From: Maribellus luteus
Lineage (GTDB): Bacteria; Bacteroidota; Bacteroidia; Bacteroidales; Prolixibacteraceae
Reading direction: 5' to 3'
Length of the DNA stretch: 64,000 nt
NCBI RefSeq assembly: GCF_003576475.1
Contig: NZ_QWGR01000002.1
Coordinates: forward strand, 62,001-126,000
Part shown: piece by piece, positions 24,403 to 32,859 of the stretch
How the letters are laid out: each line of letters begins with the position of its first letter
How positions within the stretch are numbered: position 1 is the first letter of the stretch
Translations under genes and position numbers: made by a program
The notes under the pieces: model-generated
What the model was told of the DNA's origin: nothing
Seen by the model: only the letters and a program-made list of their open reading frames with translations
The model's database searches: none

Positions 24403-27400
24403 ATGTTAAAAGAAATCATCACTTTTAGTGTACGGCAGAAGTTTGTAGCCCTTTCGTTGGTTATTCTGATGGCTGTGGCGGGGTATTTTTCGCTGATACA
24501 GTTGCCGATCAATTCGCTTCCGGATGTGACGCCGGTGCAGGTGCTGGTCATTACCAAGGCCGGCAGGTATTCGCCTTACGATGTGGAGAAACTGGTGAGT
24601 TACCCGATTGAAACCGCCATGAACGGCTTGCCCGATGTGGCAGAAGTGCGTTCCATTTCACAGTTTGGTTTGTCGGCTGTAACCGTGGAGTTTGAAGAAA
24701 AAACAGATATTTATTTTGCCCGGCAGATGGTAAGCCAGCGTTTGCAGTCGATCAGCGACGAGCTTCCACCCGATGTTTCCAGCCCGCAGCTGGGGCCGAT
24801 TACCACGGCTTTGGGGGAAATTTATCAATACGTGGTAAGCGGCGAAAACTATTCGCTGACCGAACTGCGCGAAATTCAGGACTGGTTGATTGCCCCGCAG
24901 TTGAAAGTGGTAAAAGGCGTTACAGAGATCAACTCTTTCGGTGGCTTTGTAAAACAATACAATGTGGTGGTTCAGCCCGGGCGCTTACGGATGTTTGGCA
25001 TCGGCATCTCGGAAGTGATCACGGCCATTTCGGCCAACAACAGTGTTTCGGGAGGGAATTACCTCGAACACAACGGCGAGCAGTTTATCATTCGCGGTGT
25101 TGGGCAGATCAACAAAGTTGCTGACCTGGAAAATATTGTTGTTACCAATATCGATAACAAACCTGTTTTTATCAAAGATGTGGCTTCGGTTGAAATTGGT
25201 ACGCAGATCAGGCAAGGCGGTGTTACGCAGGATGGAAAAGGGGAAGTGGTAACCGGAATTGTGATGATGTTGCGCGGCGGAAACGGAAGAAACGTGATTG
25301 CGGATATTGAAGATAAGATCGACAACATCAACCAAAACCTGCCGGAAGGAGTAAGCATTGAAAAGTTTTACGACCAGTCGGACCTGATCAGCCGGACAAC
25401 GGCCACCATCTCCACCAACCTGATAGAAGGTGGTTTCCTGGTAATTGTGGTGTTGTTGCTTTTGCTTGGGGAAATTTCAGGAGCTTTGATCGTGGCGATG
25501 GTGATCCCGTTTTCGATGTTGTTTGCGTTCATCGGGATGCGCGAGTTTGGTCTGGCAGCTAACCTGATGAGTTTGGGTGCAATCGACTTCGGGATGGTAG
25601 TGGATGGTTCGGTTGTAATGGTGGAAAACATCGTTCACGGCCTTCAAAAAGATAAAGGCAAAAACAAGGATGAAATTATCCGGAAATCGGCACACCAAGT
25701 GGTGCGCCCCATCTTTTTTGGGGTTCTGATCATTCTGATGGTGTATGTTCCGATCATGACTTTCAGTGGAATGGAAGGCATTATGTTTCGTCCGATGGCG
25801 ATTACGGTGGCTGCGGCGGTTTTGGGATCATTGCTGTTGGCGCTCATTTTTGTGCCGGCCATTTCATCCATTGTTTTTCGAAAAGGGGTGAAAGTGCGGA
25901 AAAATTACCTGATCAACTTCTTAAAGCCCAGGTACACGAGTTCGCTTACCAAATACATGGACCGCAAGTGGTTTGTGGTTTCGGTGGCAGGTGTCATCTT
26001 TGCGGCTTCGTTATTTCTGATGACCCGCTTGGGAACCGAGTTTATTCCCGAGTTGGATGAAGGCTCCATTTTGATTGAGCAGGTGAGAATGCCTTCGGTA
26101 ACCTTGGATGAATCCATCGAAAATGCCAACTGGCTGGCGGGAAAACTGGTTCAGAATATCCCCGAAATTCAAACGGTGGTGCCGAAAACAGGCCGTTCTG
26201 ATTTGGCCAACGACTGGATGGGGGTTCATCAAACGGATGTGTGGGTGATATTGAAGCCTGCCGACGAGTGGCGAAAAGGCCTCACCAAAGAAGATATTAT
26301 TACCGAAATTGAGCCATACCTGCAAACAGAGCCGGGGCTGGTTTACAATTTCACACAACCTATTGCGATGCGGGTTGATGAGCTGACCAGCGGTGTAAAA
26401 TCTGACCTGGCGGTGAAGATCTACGGCGAAGACCTGGATGTGCTGAGCAAGATCGGTGAAAACATTTCCACGCTGCTTCCTCAATTAAAAGGAACAGATA
26501 ATTTTTACGTGGAGCAAACCGTTGGACAGCCTTATATCACCATCGAAATTGACCGCGAAGCAGTTGCCTCGTTTGGTTTAAATGTGGACAATGTGCAGCA
26601 GGTGATCGAGGCTGGAATTGGTGGCCAGGAAGTGGGCCAGGTTTACGAGGGACAACGGAGGTTTGGCATTGCTGTTCGTTATCCCGAAGATGTGCGCGAC
26701 GAGCTGCATAAGATTCAGGATGTGCCGGTACATTTGTCAAACGGTGGTTATGTTCCTTTAAAGCGGGTGGCCAAAATTGTTTTGCAGGAAGGCCCGCGCG
26801 AGATACAGCGCGAGAACGGCTGGAGGCGCCTGATTGTGGGCATCAATATCAAGGACATTGACCTGGGGAGTTATGTTGCCAGTCTGGAAGCCCAGATTCG
26901 GGAGAAAGCCGAGATACCTGCCGGATATTTTATCGATTATGGCGGTACATTTGAAAATCAGCGCCGTGCAATGCGGCATTTGCTGTTGGTAGTGCCGCTC
27001 TCGATTTTTATCATCATTGGCCTGTTGTACCTCAACTTTGGTAAAATGAAATATGCCATTCTTATTTTGCTAAACCTTCCTTTTGCTTTATCCGGTGGAA
27101 TTTTTCTGCTGTGGGTGCGCGGAATGTATCTTTCCGTTTCAGCAAGTATTGGTTTTGTAGCCTTGTTTGGGGTGGCGGTACTCAACGGGATTGTGTTGAT
27201 CGATCATATTAACGAATTGCGAAAAGAGCGGAAGGGAGACCTGAAACAGCTGATTGTGGATGGTTCGGCCGACCGTTTACGACCCGTGCTGATGACCGCT
27301 TTGGTAGCGAGCCTTGGTTTCATCCCGATGGCTTTTAACACTGGTCCGGGATCGGAAGTGCAACGCCCGCTGGCAACCGTGGTGATTGGAGGTTTGGTAA

Positions 27401-27489
27401 CATCTACCTTGTTAACGCTGATGGTTTTGCCCATTATTTATCATTGGATGGAAAAAAGGGCGTTGAGGCGTAAAAAGCCTGCAAATTAA
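24403..27489 (+). CDS. CzcA-type heavy-metal RND efflux pump
   Basis: A 1028-residue inner-membrane pump with the usual 12 membrane helices in two halves. The helix-4 signature at residues 395-409 is DFGMVVDGSVVMVEN. In the published RND grouping this DFG...DG...EN form is associated with divalent ions (Zn, Co, Cd, Ni), unlike the AIG...VD form of the CusA in this window. Periplasmic porter motifs such as EFIPELDEGSILIEQVRMPS are present. It ends in a four-base convergent overlap with the Rrf2 gene. Together with the two upstream genes it forms a complete tripartite efflux system. The exact metal needs testing. Confidence 0.94.
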   Translation: MLKEIITFSVRQKFVALSLVILMAVAGYFSLIQLPINSLPDVTPVQVLVITKAGRYSPYDVEKLVSYPIETAMNGLPDVAEVRSISQFGLSAVTVEFEEKTDIYFARQMVSQRLQSISDELPPDVSSPQLGPITTALGEIYQYVVSGENYSLTELREIQDWLIAPQLKVVKGVTEINSFGGFVKQYNVVVQPGRLRMFGIGISEVITAISANNSVSGGNYLEHNGEQFIIRGVGQINKVADLENIVVTNIDNKPVFIKDVASVEIGTQIRQGGVTQDGKGEVVTGIVMMLRGGNGRNVIADIEDKIDNINQNLPEGVSIEKFYDQSDLISRTTATISTNLIEGGFLVIVVLLLLLGEISGALIVAMVIPFSMLFAFIGMREFGLAANLMSLGAIDFGMVVDGSVVMVENIVHGLQKDKGKNKDEIIRKSAHQVVRPIFFGVLIILMVYVPIMTFSGMEGIMFRPMAITVAAAVLGSLLLALIFVPAISSIVFRKGVKVRKNYLINFLKPRYTSSLTKYMDRKWFVVSVAGVIFAASLFLMTRLGTEFIPELDEGSILIEQVRMPSVTLDESIENANWLAGKLVQNIPEIQTVVPKTGRSDLANDWMGVHQTDVWVILKPADEWRKGLTKEDIITEIEPYLQTEPGLVYNFTQPIAMRVDELTSGVKSDLAVKIYGEDLDVLSKIGENISTLLPQLKGTDNFYVEQTVGQPYITIEIDREAVASFGLNVDNVQQVIEAGIGGQEVGQVYEGQRRFGIAVRYPEDVRDELHKIQDVPVHLSNGGYVPLKRVAKIVLQEGPREIQRENGWRRLIVGINIKDIDLGSYVASLEAQIREKAEIPAGYFIDYGGTFENQRRAMRHLLLVVPLSIFIIIGLLYLNFGKMKYAILILLNLPFALSGGIFLLWVRGMYLSVSASIGFVALFGVAVLNGIVLIDHINELRKERKGDLKQLIVDGSADRLRPVLMTALVASLGFIPMAFNTGPGSEVQRPLATVVIGGLVTSTLLTLMVLPIIYHWMEKRALRRKKPAN

Positions 27490-27914
27490 GCAACAAAATC
27501 ATCGAGCTTTACCTGTTTGTCGAGTAAGTCCTGGAGGGTGGTCGCTTTCAGGTAATCGATGATGCGGTTGTTCAGTTCGCCCCAAAAACCCTTGGAGGCA
27601 CATGTGTCTTCGCGCTTACACGTATGGTGATTCGAAAGACAATCGACCACGCAAATGCCAGGTTCAAAGGCGTTGTGTATGTCGTTAATGGTAATTTCAG
27701 AAGGCTTGCGGGTGAGAATATATCCGCTCTTCCGGCCCGAAGCCTTGGTGACCAGGCCGGCAACTTTTAAAGAAGTCATAATGTGGTCGAGGTATTTATA
27801 AGAGATTTGCTGGTTTTGAGCAATCTCTTTTTGGTAAATACCATTCTCGCATTCGCTCATGGCTATTTCAAGAATAGCACGAACGCCATACCTGGTTTTC
27901 GTACTGAATTTCAC
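27486..27914 (-). CDS. Rrf2-family regulator with IscR-like cysteines
   Basis: A 142-residue winged-helix regulator. It has the Rrf2 start KFSTKTRYGVRAILEIA, the recognition region QISYKYLDHIMTSLKVAGLV, and GRKSGYILTR in the wing. The effector region has Cys88, Cys92, Cys99 and Cys105 (CVVDC, HHTC, EDTC). This is close to the three-Cys set that holds a [2Fe-2S] cluster in IscR, so an iron-sulfur, redox or nitric-oxide sensor is likely. It is the last gene of a minus-strand operon with two YceI-type genes and a porin, 21 nt after the YceI stop. It converges on the RND pump gene with a four-base overlap. The 21-bp dyad at 30416-30436 is the best candidate operator. Confidence 0.93.
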   Translation of the reverse strand: MKFSTKTRYGVRAILEIAMSECENGIYQKEIAQNQQISYKYLDHIMTSLKVAGLVTKASGRKSGYILTRKPSEITINDIHNAFEPGICVVDCLSNHHTCKREDTCASKGFWGELNNRIIDYLKATTLQDLLDKQVKLDDFVA

Positions 27915-27935
27915 AGTGGTTAGTTGAAAATTTTT

Positions 27936-28526
27936 CTAAAGATAACTAAATGCAAAAGTAATGAAAACCTCGTTGTCAACTTTTACGGTTCCAAGTATCT
28001 TTTTGGGCGGATCAATATCAAATGCTGACAACTCTACTTCCAGGTTGCCTTTTAAGATCGTCCCTGCATGTTCGCAATAAATAACTTCGCAGGGTATAAT
28101 GTAGTCGCGCGTTTTTCCCGCAATGGTTATCCGTGTGTCCAGCAGGGTGCTCCCTGATTCCTCGTCGAATTCTGCTGCGTTATATGCCTCTACCTTTATT
28201 TTTATGAAAGGAAACTGATCGGCATTCAGCATTTTGTAAAAATCGTTGAGCATTAATTTGTTGGGGCCCGAGAAGTCGCGAACCGGAATACGGATATTCT
28301 GAGACAGTTTGTTTTGAGGGGAATTATTTTGCGGGTCAGAAAGGTTGGGGTTGAGGTTGATAAATTCGAATCTATTGATGTTTGAAGAACCCTGGATCAA
28401 TACATAGTTTTGGCATTCGTCCAGCTTTCCTGATTTTCCTTTGTCCCGCGCCGGTGTTTGAAAAAACAGTGCGCAGAGCAGAAGCAAAAAATAATAGCGT
28501 GAACTGAATGTGAGCCTTTTTTGCAT
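27936..28526 (-). CDS. YceI-like exported protein
   Basis: A 196-residue protein of the YceI lipocalin-like family. I start it at the internal ATG (28526), giving a leader with a hydrophobic core (YYFLLLLCALFFQ); the longer frame to 28586 adds a charged extension with no signal features. Family elements include VLIQGSSNINRFEF (strand), LDTRITIAGKTRDYIIPCEV and LSAFDIDPPKKILGTVKVDNEVFITFAF. YceI proteins bind isoprenoid or other lipid-like ligands in the periplasm in characterised cases. The gene is downstream of the porin gene (64 nt) and upstream of the Rrf2 gene (21 nt), in one operon. Confidence 0.85.
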   Translation of the reverse strand: MQKRLTFSSRYYFLLLLCALFFQTPARDKGKSGKLDECQNYVLIQGSSNINRFEFINLNPNLSDPQNNSPQNKLSQNIRIPVRDFSGPNKLMLNDFYKMLNADQFPFIKIKVEAYNAAEFDEESGSTLLDTRITIAGKTRDYIIPCEVIYCEHAGTILKGNLEVELSAFDIDPPKKILGTVKVDNEVFITFAFSYL

Positions 28527-28590
28527 TTTATCAGGTGTTGAAGATTGCCCGGCATCTTGCCGGACAATCTTTTTTCTTAAAATCAATTCA

Positions 28591-29757
28591 TTAGAATGAA
28601 ATAGCTGCTTCGAGAACTACTCCATTGAATTTTCCTCCATCAATCTCTCCATGAGCTGGTCCATCGTATTTTTGGTTGACGTAGTCGAGTTTTACCAACA
28701 CATTGTTGGTCATAAACCATCCGCCGCCAATGTTGGTGCGGTTAACTTCCGACCCGTCGTTATCGCTAACATGGTTGTAACGGGTTCCCAAATAGAAACT
28801 TCCGAGGCGGTAAAGTGCCTGTACCGCTGTTTGGGTAAAATGCTGGTCGACATCTCTGCGTACACCTTTCATGTTTTCGTAAATTCCGAATACTTCCAAT
28901 CCGTGAAACTGAACAAAAACGTTGGCCATGTAGCTGTTCATTTCCGATTGACCACTGTTGGGATCCCAACGGCCTGAACGGAAATTGTCGGCTTCGGCAG
29001 CAGCTGTTTGCATTACGTTGTAGTAGCGGGCGCCAGCACGGTCGCCGGCCCACAAGTATGATCCGCTGTGCCCTTCTCCTACATGGTATCCCGAAAGAGT
29101 GGCTCTTACGCGAAGGTCTTCGTTGATGTTTTTGTCGTAACCCAGTTTCCAGTTAAAAACAAGGTCTTCTCCCAGGTCGCCGCCACGGCCGTAGTTCATA
29201 CGTCCGTTGTTGGCACCAACAAGGGCCAGAAAACCATTGTTGCGGAACATAACTTCCAGTCCGGGGTTGGTGGTAAATGCATCCATAACCCAGTTGCCAA
29301 CAAAGGGGTTGTTGAGTACTGCTGCGTTGTTGCTGCGGAAATAGTGGGCATCGCCGTAATCCGGCATCATAACACCCGCTTTAATCGTCAGGTATTTCAT
29401 AATGTTATTGGCAGCCGGCAAAAACGGCATGTTGTCGATAATCAGGTAACCACCTTCTACCCACGCTTCGTTGTGGTGGCGGGAAGATAAATAGGTGTTC
29501 ATGTACAGCTGAATACCGGGAGCTAAATCCGTGGTAAGACTTAAGTTCGCAGTGGGCAGATTGAAGTTTTTTTTCAGATCAATTAACTCTACGTCAGCTT
29601 CGTGATCCAACATTTGCAACTGAATGGCAAAGTCGGCTCCAACTTTAACTTTCACTTTATCGAAAGTGACCGGATCTATTTTGGCTTGCTCAAACTGCTG
29701 ACCAAAAGAGACTATGCTAAGAAATGCAGCGGTGATTAAAACAATAAATCTTTTCAT
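28591..29757 (-). CDS. Outer-membrane porin-like beta-barrel protein
   Basis: A 388-residue exported protein with a signal peptide of about 20 residues (ending SFGQ). Many amphipathic strands of alternating pattern follow, ending in an aromatic residue (VVLEAAISF), the usual mark of an outer-membrane barrel. It resembles the O/P-type porin-like proteins of Bacteroidota in length and in segments such as YLTIKAGVMMPDYGDAHYFRS and LVKLDYVNQKYDG. The solute it passes is unknown. Its location between two YceI-type genes, and upstream of an Rrf2 regulator, suggests it is induced with them. The next gene downstream is the shorter YceI-like protein. Confidence 0.85.
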   Translation of the reverse strand: MKRFIVLITAAFLSIVSFGQQFEQAKIDPVTFDKVKVKVGADFAIQLQMLDHEADVELIDLKKNFNLPTANLSLTTDLAPGIQLYMNTYLSSRHHNEAWVEGGYLIIDNMPFLPAANNIMKYLTIKAGVMMPDYGDAHYFRSNNAAVLNNPFVGNWVMDAFTTNPGLEVMFRNNGFLALVGANNGRMNYGRGGDLGEDLVFNWKLGYDKNINEDLRVRATLSGYHVGEGHSGSYLWAGDRAGARYYNVMQTAAAEADNFRSGRWDPNSGQSEMNSYMANVFVQFHGLEVFGIYENMKGVRRDVDQHFTQTAVQALYRLGSFYLGTRYNHVSDNDGSEVNRTNIGGGWFMTNNVLVKLDYVNQKYDGPAHGEIDGGKFNGVVLEAAISF

Positions 29758-29814
29758 TTTAAATTGAATTAGATGTTTTTACTTGGTAATGACTGATTAA
29801 GCTCAGCGGGCTTT

Positions 29815-30396
29815 TTATTTTGTTTTCAGAATTATCTCGTAGGCAATTTCAATGGCATCGCCGGTTTTCAGGGCTCCCATCATGGCTGTTGGCGGCTCAA
29901 TCTTGAAATCGCTCATTTTTAGCGGTACTTTTCCGGCGATTTTGACCATCTGGCCGTTTTCGGCAACCAGCGTAAATGGCAGCGAAATTTCCCGGGTTTG
30001 CCCGGCAATAGTCAGTTTTCCTTTGATGCTGGCCTCAGAGCCCGGCGAAACGGTGGTTGTTTCACTTGCTTTGAATTGAATTTGCGGATGTTTGTCCCCG
30101 TCAAGCGCTTTGTACGTTTTGTTGGTCATAATCCGGTTGTCGCTTTCAATGTTTTTTACTTCGCACACCACATGCACATCCGAAACAGATGCCTGCTTGT
30201 TTTCGCCCAGTTGAATCGCGGCGTCGCAATTAAAATCCGAAACCTTGATTTCCCAGTCGTGTACCGATGAGGTACCTAAAATGGTGATCTTACTCGTTGT
30301 TTTGTCTAAATAAAACGGAGTGCTGGCCGTTGAAATAGCCTGAACGCTTAGTAGTAGTATGCTAAAGATCAGGTATTTAAAATTTACTTTTTTCAT
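29815..30396 (-). CDS. YceI-family periplasmic protein
   Basis: A 193-residue exported protein with a signal peptide ending in STA. The YceI barrel pattern is clear: SKITILGTSSVHDWEIKV, ESDNRIMTNKTYKALDGDKHPQI, IKGKLTIAGQTREISLPF and KMSDFKIEPPTAMMGALKTGDAIEIAYEI. Members hold an isoprenoid-type ligand inside the barrel. This is the first gene of the YceI-porin-YceI-Rrf2 operon. AGGAGG lies 9 nt before the start on the minus strand, a strong ribosome-binding site for this phylum, and a dyad operator candidate lies at 20-40 nt upstream. Confidence 0.93.
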   Translation of the reverse strand: MKKVNFKYLIFSILLLSVQAISTASTPFYLDKTTSKITILGTSSVHDWEIKVSDFNCDAAIQLGENKQASVSDVHVVCEVKNIESDNRIMTNKTYKALDGDKHPQIQFKASETTTVSPGSEASIKGKLTIAGQTREISLPFTLVAENGQMVKIAGKVPLKMSDFKIEPPTAMMGALKTGDAIEIAYEIILKTK

Positions 30397-30415
30397 AATG
30401 TTAATCCTCCTATTA

Positions 30416-30436
30416 ATCCTATCGAAATGGTAGGAT
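30416..30436 (-). promoter_or_regulatory. Imperfect 21-bp dyad, candidate operator of the YceI-porin-YceI-Rrf2 operon
   Basis: The arms ATCCTATC (30416-30423) and GGTAGGAT (30429-30436) match in seven of eight pairs around a 5-nt centre. The site lies 20 nt before the first gene of an operon whose last gene encodes an Rrf2 regulator. That arrangement fits autoregulation. Confidence 0.45.
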
Positions 30437-30635
30437 AAAGATGTTGTGAAATTTGATTTGGAATACTGAAAAAAGTCATGATTCTGGGTAGTTTAAATAA
30501 AAATAAGTTATTGTTCAGTCCTTGTTCTGGTAGAAATGTTTTGTTTTTGCTCCCTGTTGGAGGCTGTATAACAGTTTATTGTGCAGGAACATTTTGAAAT
30601 TAAATTCGTTTATCCTTCCAAAGAGCCATCAGGAA

Positions 30636-31352
30636 ATGAAGTGTACGATTTCTGTTATTTATATTCAATGCGTTACCATTTTCTTAACAATGACCGTTTG
30701 GGGGCAGGAAAATAACTATAGTAGAGAGCGTTATAAGATGATTGAAACGCAATTGGAAGCCCGGGGTATCACTGACAACCGAATTTTAAATGCTTTCAGA
30801 AAAGTGCCGCGCCACGAGTTTGTATTGCCCGAATACCAGCGTTATGCATACAGCGATCAGCCCCTGCCGATTGAAGAAGGGCAAACCATTTCGCAACCAT
30901 TTATTGTGGCTTACATGACCGATGTTTTACAGCTAAAGCGGTCCGACCGCGTTTTGGAGATCGGAACCGGTTCGGGCTACCAGGCTGCCATTCTTTCTCA
31001 GCTTTGCGATTCGGTATTTACGGTAGAGCTTTTTGAATCGCTCGGAAACAAAGCTTACACTCTGTTTGAAAAACTGCACTATCGCAACATTGCCTCTAGA
31101 ATCGGCGATGGTTACCTGGGGTGGGAGGAGAAAGCTCCTTTTGATGCCATTATCGTTACCTGTGCTCCGAGTCATATTCCCAAACCGCTTCAGGATCAGC
31201 TGGCCGATGGCGGCAGAATGATCATCCCGGTCGGCGAAGGAAAGGTACAGCACCTGGTCTTGCTTCAGAAGCAAAATGGCAAGATTCGGCAAAAAAGTGT
31301 ACTGCCGGTCCGCTTTGTCCCCATGCTCGACGAGGATAAAGGCAAATACTGA
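30636..31352 (+). CDS. pcm: Exported protein-L-isoaspartate O-methyltransferase
   Basis: A 238-residue SAM-dependent methyltransferase that repairs isoaspartyl residues in aged proteins. The family signatures are DNRILNAFRKVPRHEFV, YAYSDQPLPIEEGQTISQPF, the SAM motif VLEIGTGSGYQAAILSQL and DGYLGWEEKAPFDAIIV. Unlike the usual cytoplasmic enzyme, the N-terminus (from the ATG at 30636) is a hydrophobic stretch ending VWGQ that looks like a signal peptide, so the product may act in the periplasm. The alternative start at 30579 is a weak TTG with no gene-like sequence. It lies upstream of the PQQ-like gene on the same strand, with 44 nt in between, and the two may be co-transcribed. Confidence 0.88.
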   Translation: MKCTISVIYIQCVTIFLTMTVWGQENNYSRERYKMIETQLEARGITDNRILNAFRKVPRHEFVLPEYQRYAYSDQPLPIEEGQTISQPFIVAYMTDVLQLKRSDRVLEIGTGSGYQAAILSQLCDSVFTVELFESLGNKAYTLFEKLHYRNIASRIGDGYLGWEEKAPFDAIIVTCAPSHIPKPLQDQLADGGRMIIPVGEGKVQHLVLLQKQNGKIRQKSVLPVRFVPMLDEDKGKY

Positions 31353-31371
31353 AAAACCGAAAAAATGCGTA

Positions 31372-31388
31372 TTTTGGTGCTACCAAAA
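31372..31388. other. Short perfect inverted repeat before the PQQ-propeller gene
   Basis: TTTTGGT at 31372-31378 and ACCAAAA at 31382-31388 pair around a 3-nt loop. It lies 8 nt before the start codon and could be a small operator or a leader hairpin. A near-consensus TATTTTGG overlaps the left arm. Confidence 0.35.
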
Positions 31389-31396
31389 ATCAATAC

Positions 31397-32758
31397 ATGT
31401 TAAAATCAACCTTTATTTCTGTCCTGCTGGTGGCAGGCTTTTCGTTTTTGTCGCCGGCCCAAAAATCCGATTCTGAACGTCAGTGGAACATGTACCGGGG
31501 AAATTATGCTTCCGGTTGGCTGGATGAGGCCAGCCTGCCTGAAACATGGGATGTTAAATCGGGCGAGAACATTGCCTGGAAAACAGAGATACCTGGACTG
31601 GGGCATTCGTGTCCGGTTGTTTGGGGGGATAAAATTTTTGTGACTACTGCCGTGAGTGAAAACGATGGCGGCGATATTAAAACCGGTATTTATGGCTCCA
31701 TTGGTTCAGTAGCCGATTCTTCGGTTCATGAGTGGAAGGTTTATTGCCTGGACAAAGAAACCGGGAAAGTAAACTGGGAACAAACTGCCTGCACCGGAGT
31801 TCCTGAACAAAAGCGGCACCCGATGTCGTCGCATGCCAATTGCACACCTGCCACCAACGGCGAATATGTGCTTGCTTTTTTTGGGTCAGAAGGTTTGTTT
31901 TGTTACAACATGGAGGGGCAGCTGCAGTGGAGAAAGGATTTTGGCGTACTGAAATCAAACTTCTTTCTGGTTCCTGATGCTGAATGGGAATTTTCGAGTT
32001 CACCGCTTATTCATAAAAACCGGGTGATCATTCAGTGTGATGTGGATACCAACTCGTTTGTGGCCGCTTACGATATAAAAACCGGTGACGAGGTCTGGAA
32101 AAAGGACCGGGATGAATTTCCGGGTTGGAGCACACCCAATGTTTATTCTGACGGAAACCGGGAGATTGTGGCCGTAAACGGATACAAGCACCGGGGCGGA
32201 TATGATTTTGAGACCGGGGAACAAGTGTGGCGCATGGCTGGCGGCGGAGATATTCCGATTCCCACTCCGGTTGTTGGTGACGAATTGGTTTATTTTAACA
32301 GCGCTCACGGAAAATTGTCGCCAATACTGGCAGTAAAAAAGACAGCTTCGGGCGATATGATGTTGAACGAAAAAGGCATTGCAAGCGACCATGTGCAATG
32401 GGCTAAACTAAGAGGTGGCGCTTACATGGGTACCATGCTTTTGTACGGTGGCTATTTGTACAATGCGCGCTGGAACGGAAGACTAAGCTGTTACAATGCA
32501 TTAACCGGGGAGGAAATCTACTCTGAAAAAGTGGGGACTGGAAACAGTTATACTTCTTCGCCTGTAGCTGCCGACGGGGTGCTGTATATTGCTGACAACG
32601 ATGGGGTGGTTTACCGCGTTAAAGCAGGGCCCGAATATGAGCTGCTGGGCAAAAACAAACTGCACGAGGTTTGTATGTCAACTCCGGCCATAGCAGAAGG
32701 TTACCTGTTTTTTCGTACTTCACGACACGTAATTGCGGTTTCATCCAGCGAAAAATAA
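31397..32758 (+). CDS. Secreted PQQ-type beta-propeller protein
   Basis: A 453-residue exported protein with a signal peptide ending SPAQ. The mature chain contains repeats with GxxxWxxxx-type strands, for example [45 protein letters not shown] and [16 protein letters not shown], the pattern of PQQ-like/BamB-like propeller blades. No quinone-binding or catalytic residue set of alcohol dehydrogenases is evident, so I treat it as a non-enzymatic or unknown propeller. [13 protein letters not shown] blade opens the series. Its neighbours are the isoaspartyl methyltransferase upstream and the MMPL transporter downstream. Confidence 0.85.
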   Translation: MLKSTFISVLLVAGFSFLSPAQKSDSERQWNMYRGNYASGWLDEASLPETWDVKSGENIAWKTEIPGLGHSCPVVWGDKIFVTTAVSENDGGDIKTGIYGSIGSVADSSVHEWKVYCLDKETGKVNWEQTACTGVPEQKRHPMSSHANCTPATNGEYVLAFFGSEGLFCYNMEGQLQWRKDFGVLKSNFFLVPDAEWEFSSSPLIHKNRVIIQCDVDTNSFVAAYDIKTGDEVWKKDRDEFPGWSTPNVYSDGNREIVAVNGYKHRGGYDFETGEQVWRMAGGGDIPIPTPVVGDELVYFNSAHGKLSPILAVKKTASGDMMLNEKGIASDHVQWAKLRGGAYMGTMLLYGGYLYNARWNGRLSCYNALTGEEIYSEKVGTGNSYTSSPVAADGVLYIADNDGVVYRVKAGPEYELLGKNKLHEVCMSTPAIAEGYLFFRTSRHVIAVSSSEK

Positions 32759-32859
32759 GCTTTTGTAAAAAGACTTTAAATTGGCGGGTTCACAGGTCTC
32801 CGCTTTTTATAAATCGGAGAATTTGTACTACTTTCGTCGGGTTATTTAGATCAGAAAGC

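Noticed and set aside
32671-32859. Longer N-terminus for the MMPL transporter
   Set aside because: The extra 63 residues overlap the previous gene's end and have no MMPL features; the ATG at 32860 begins at the membrane anchor.
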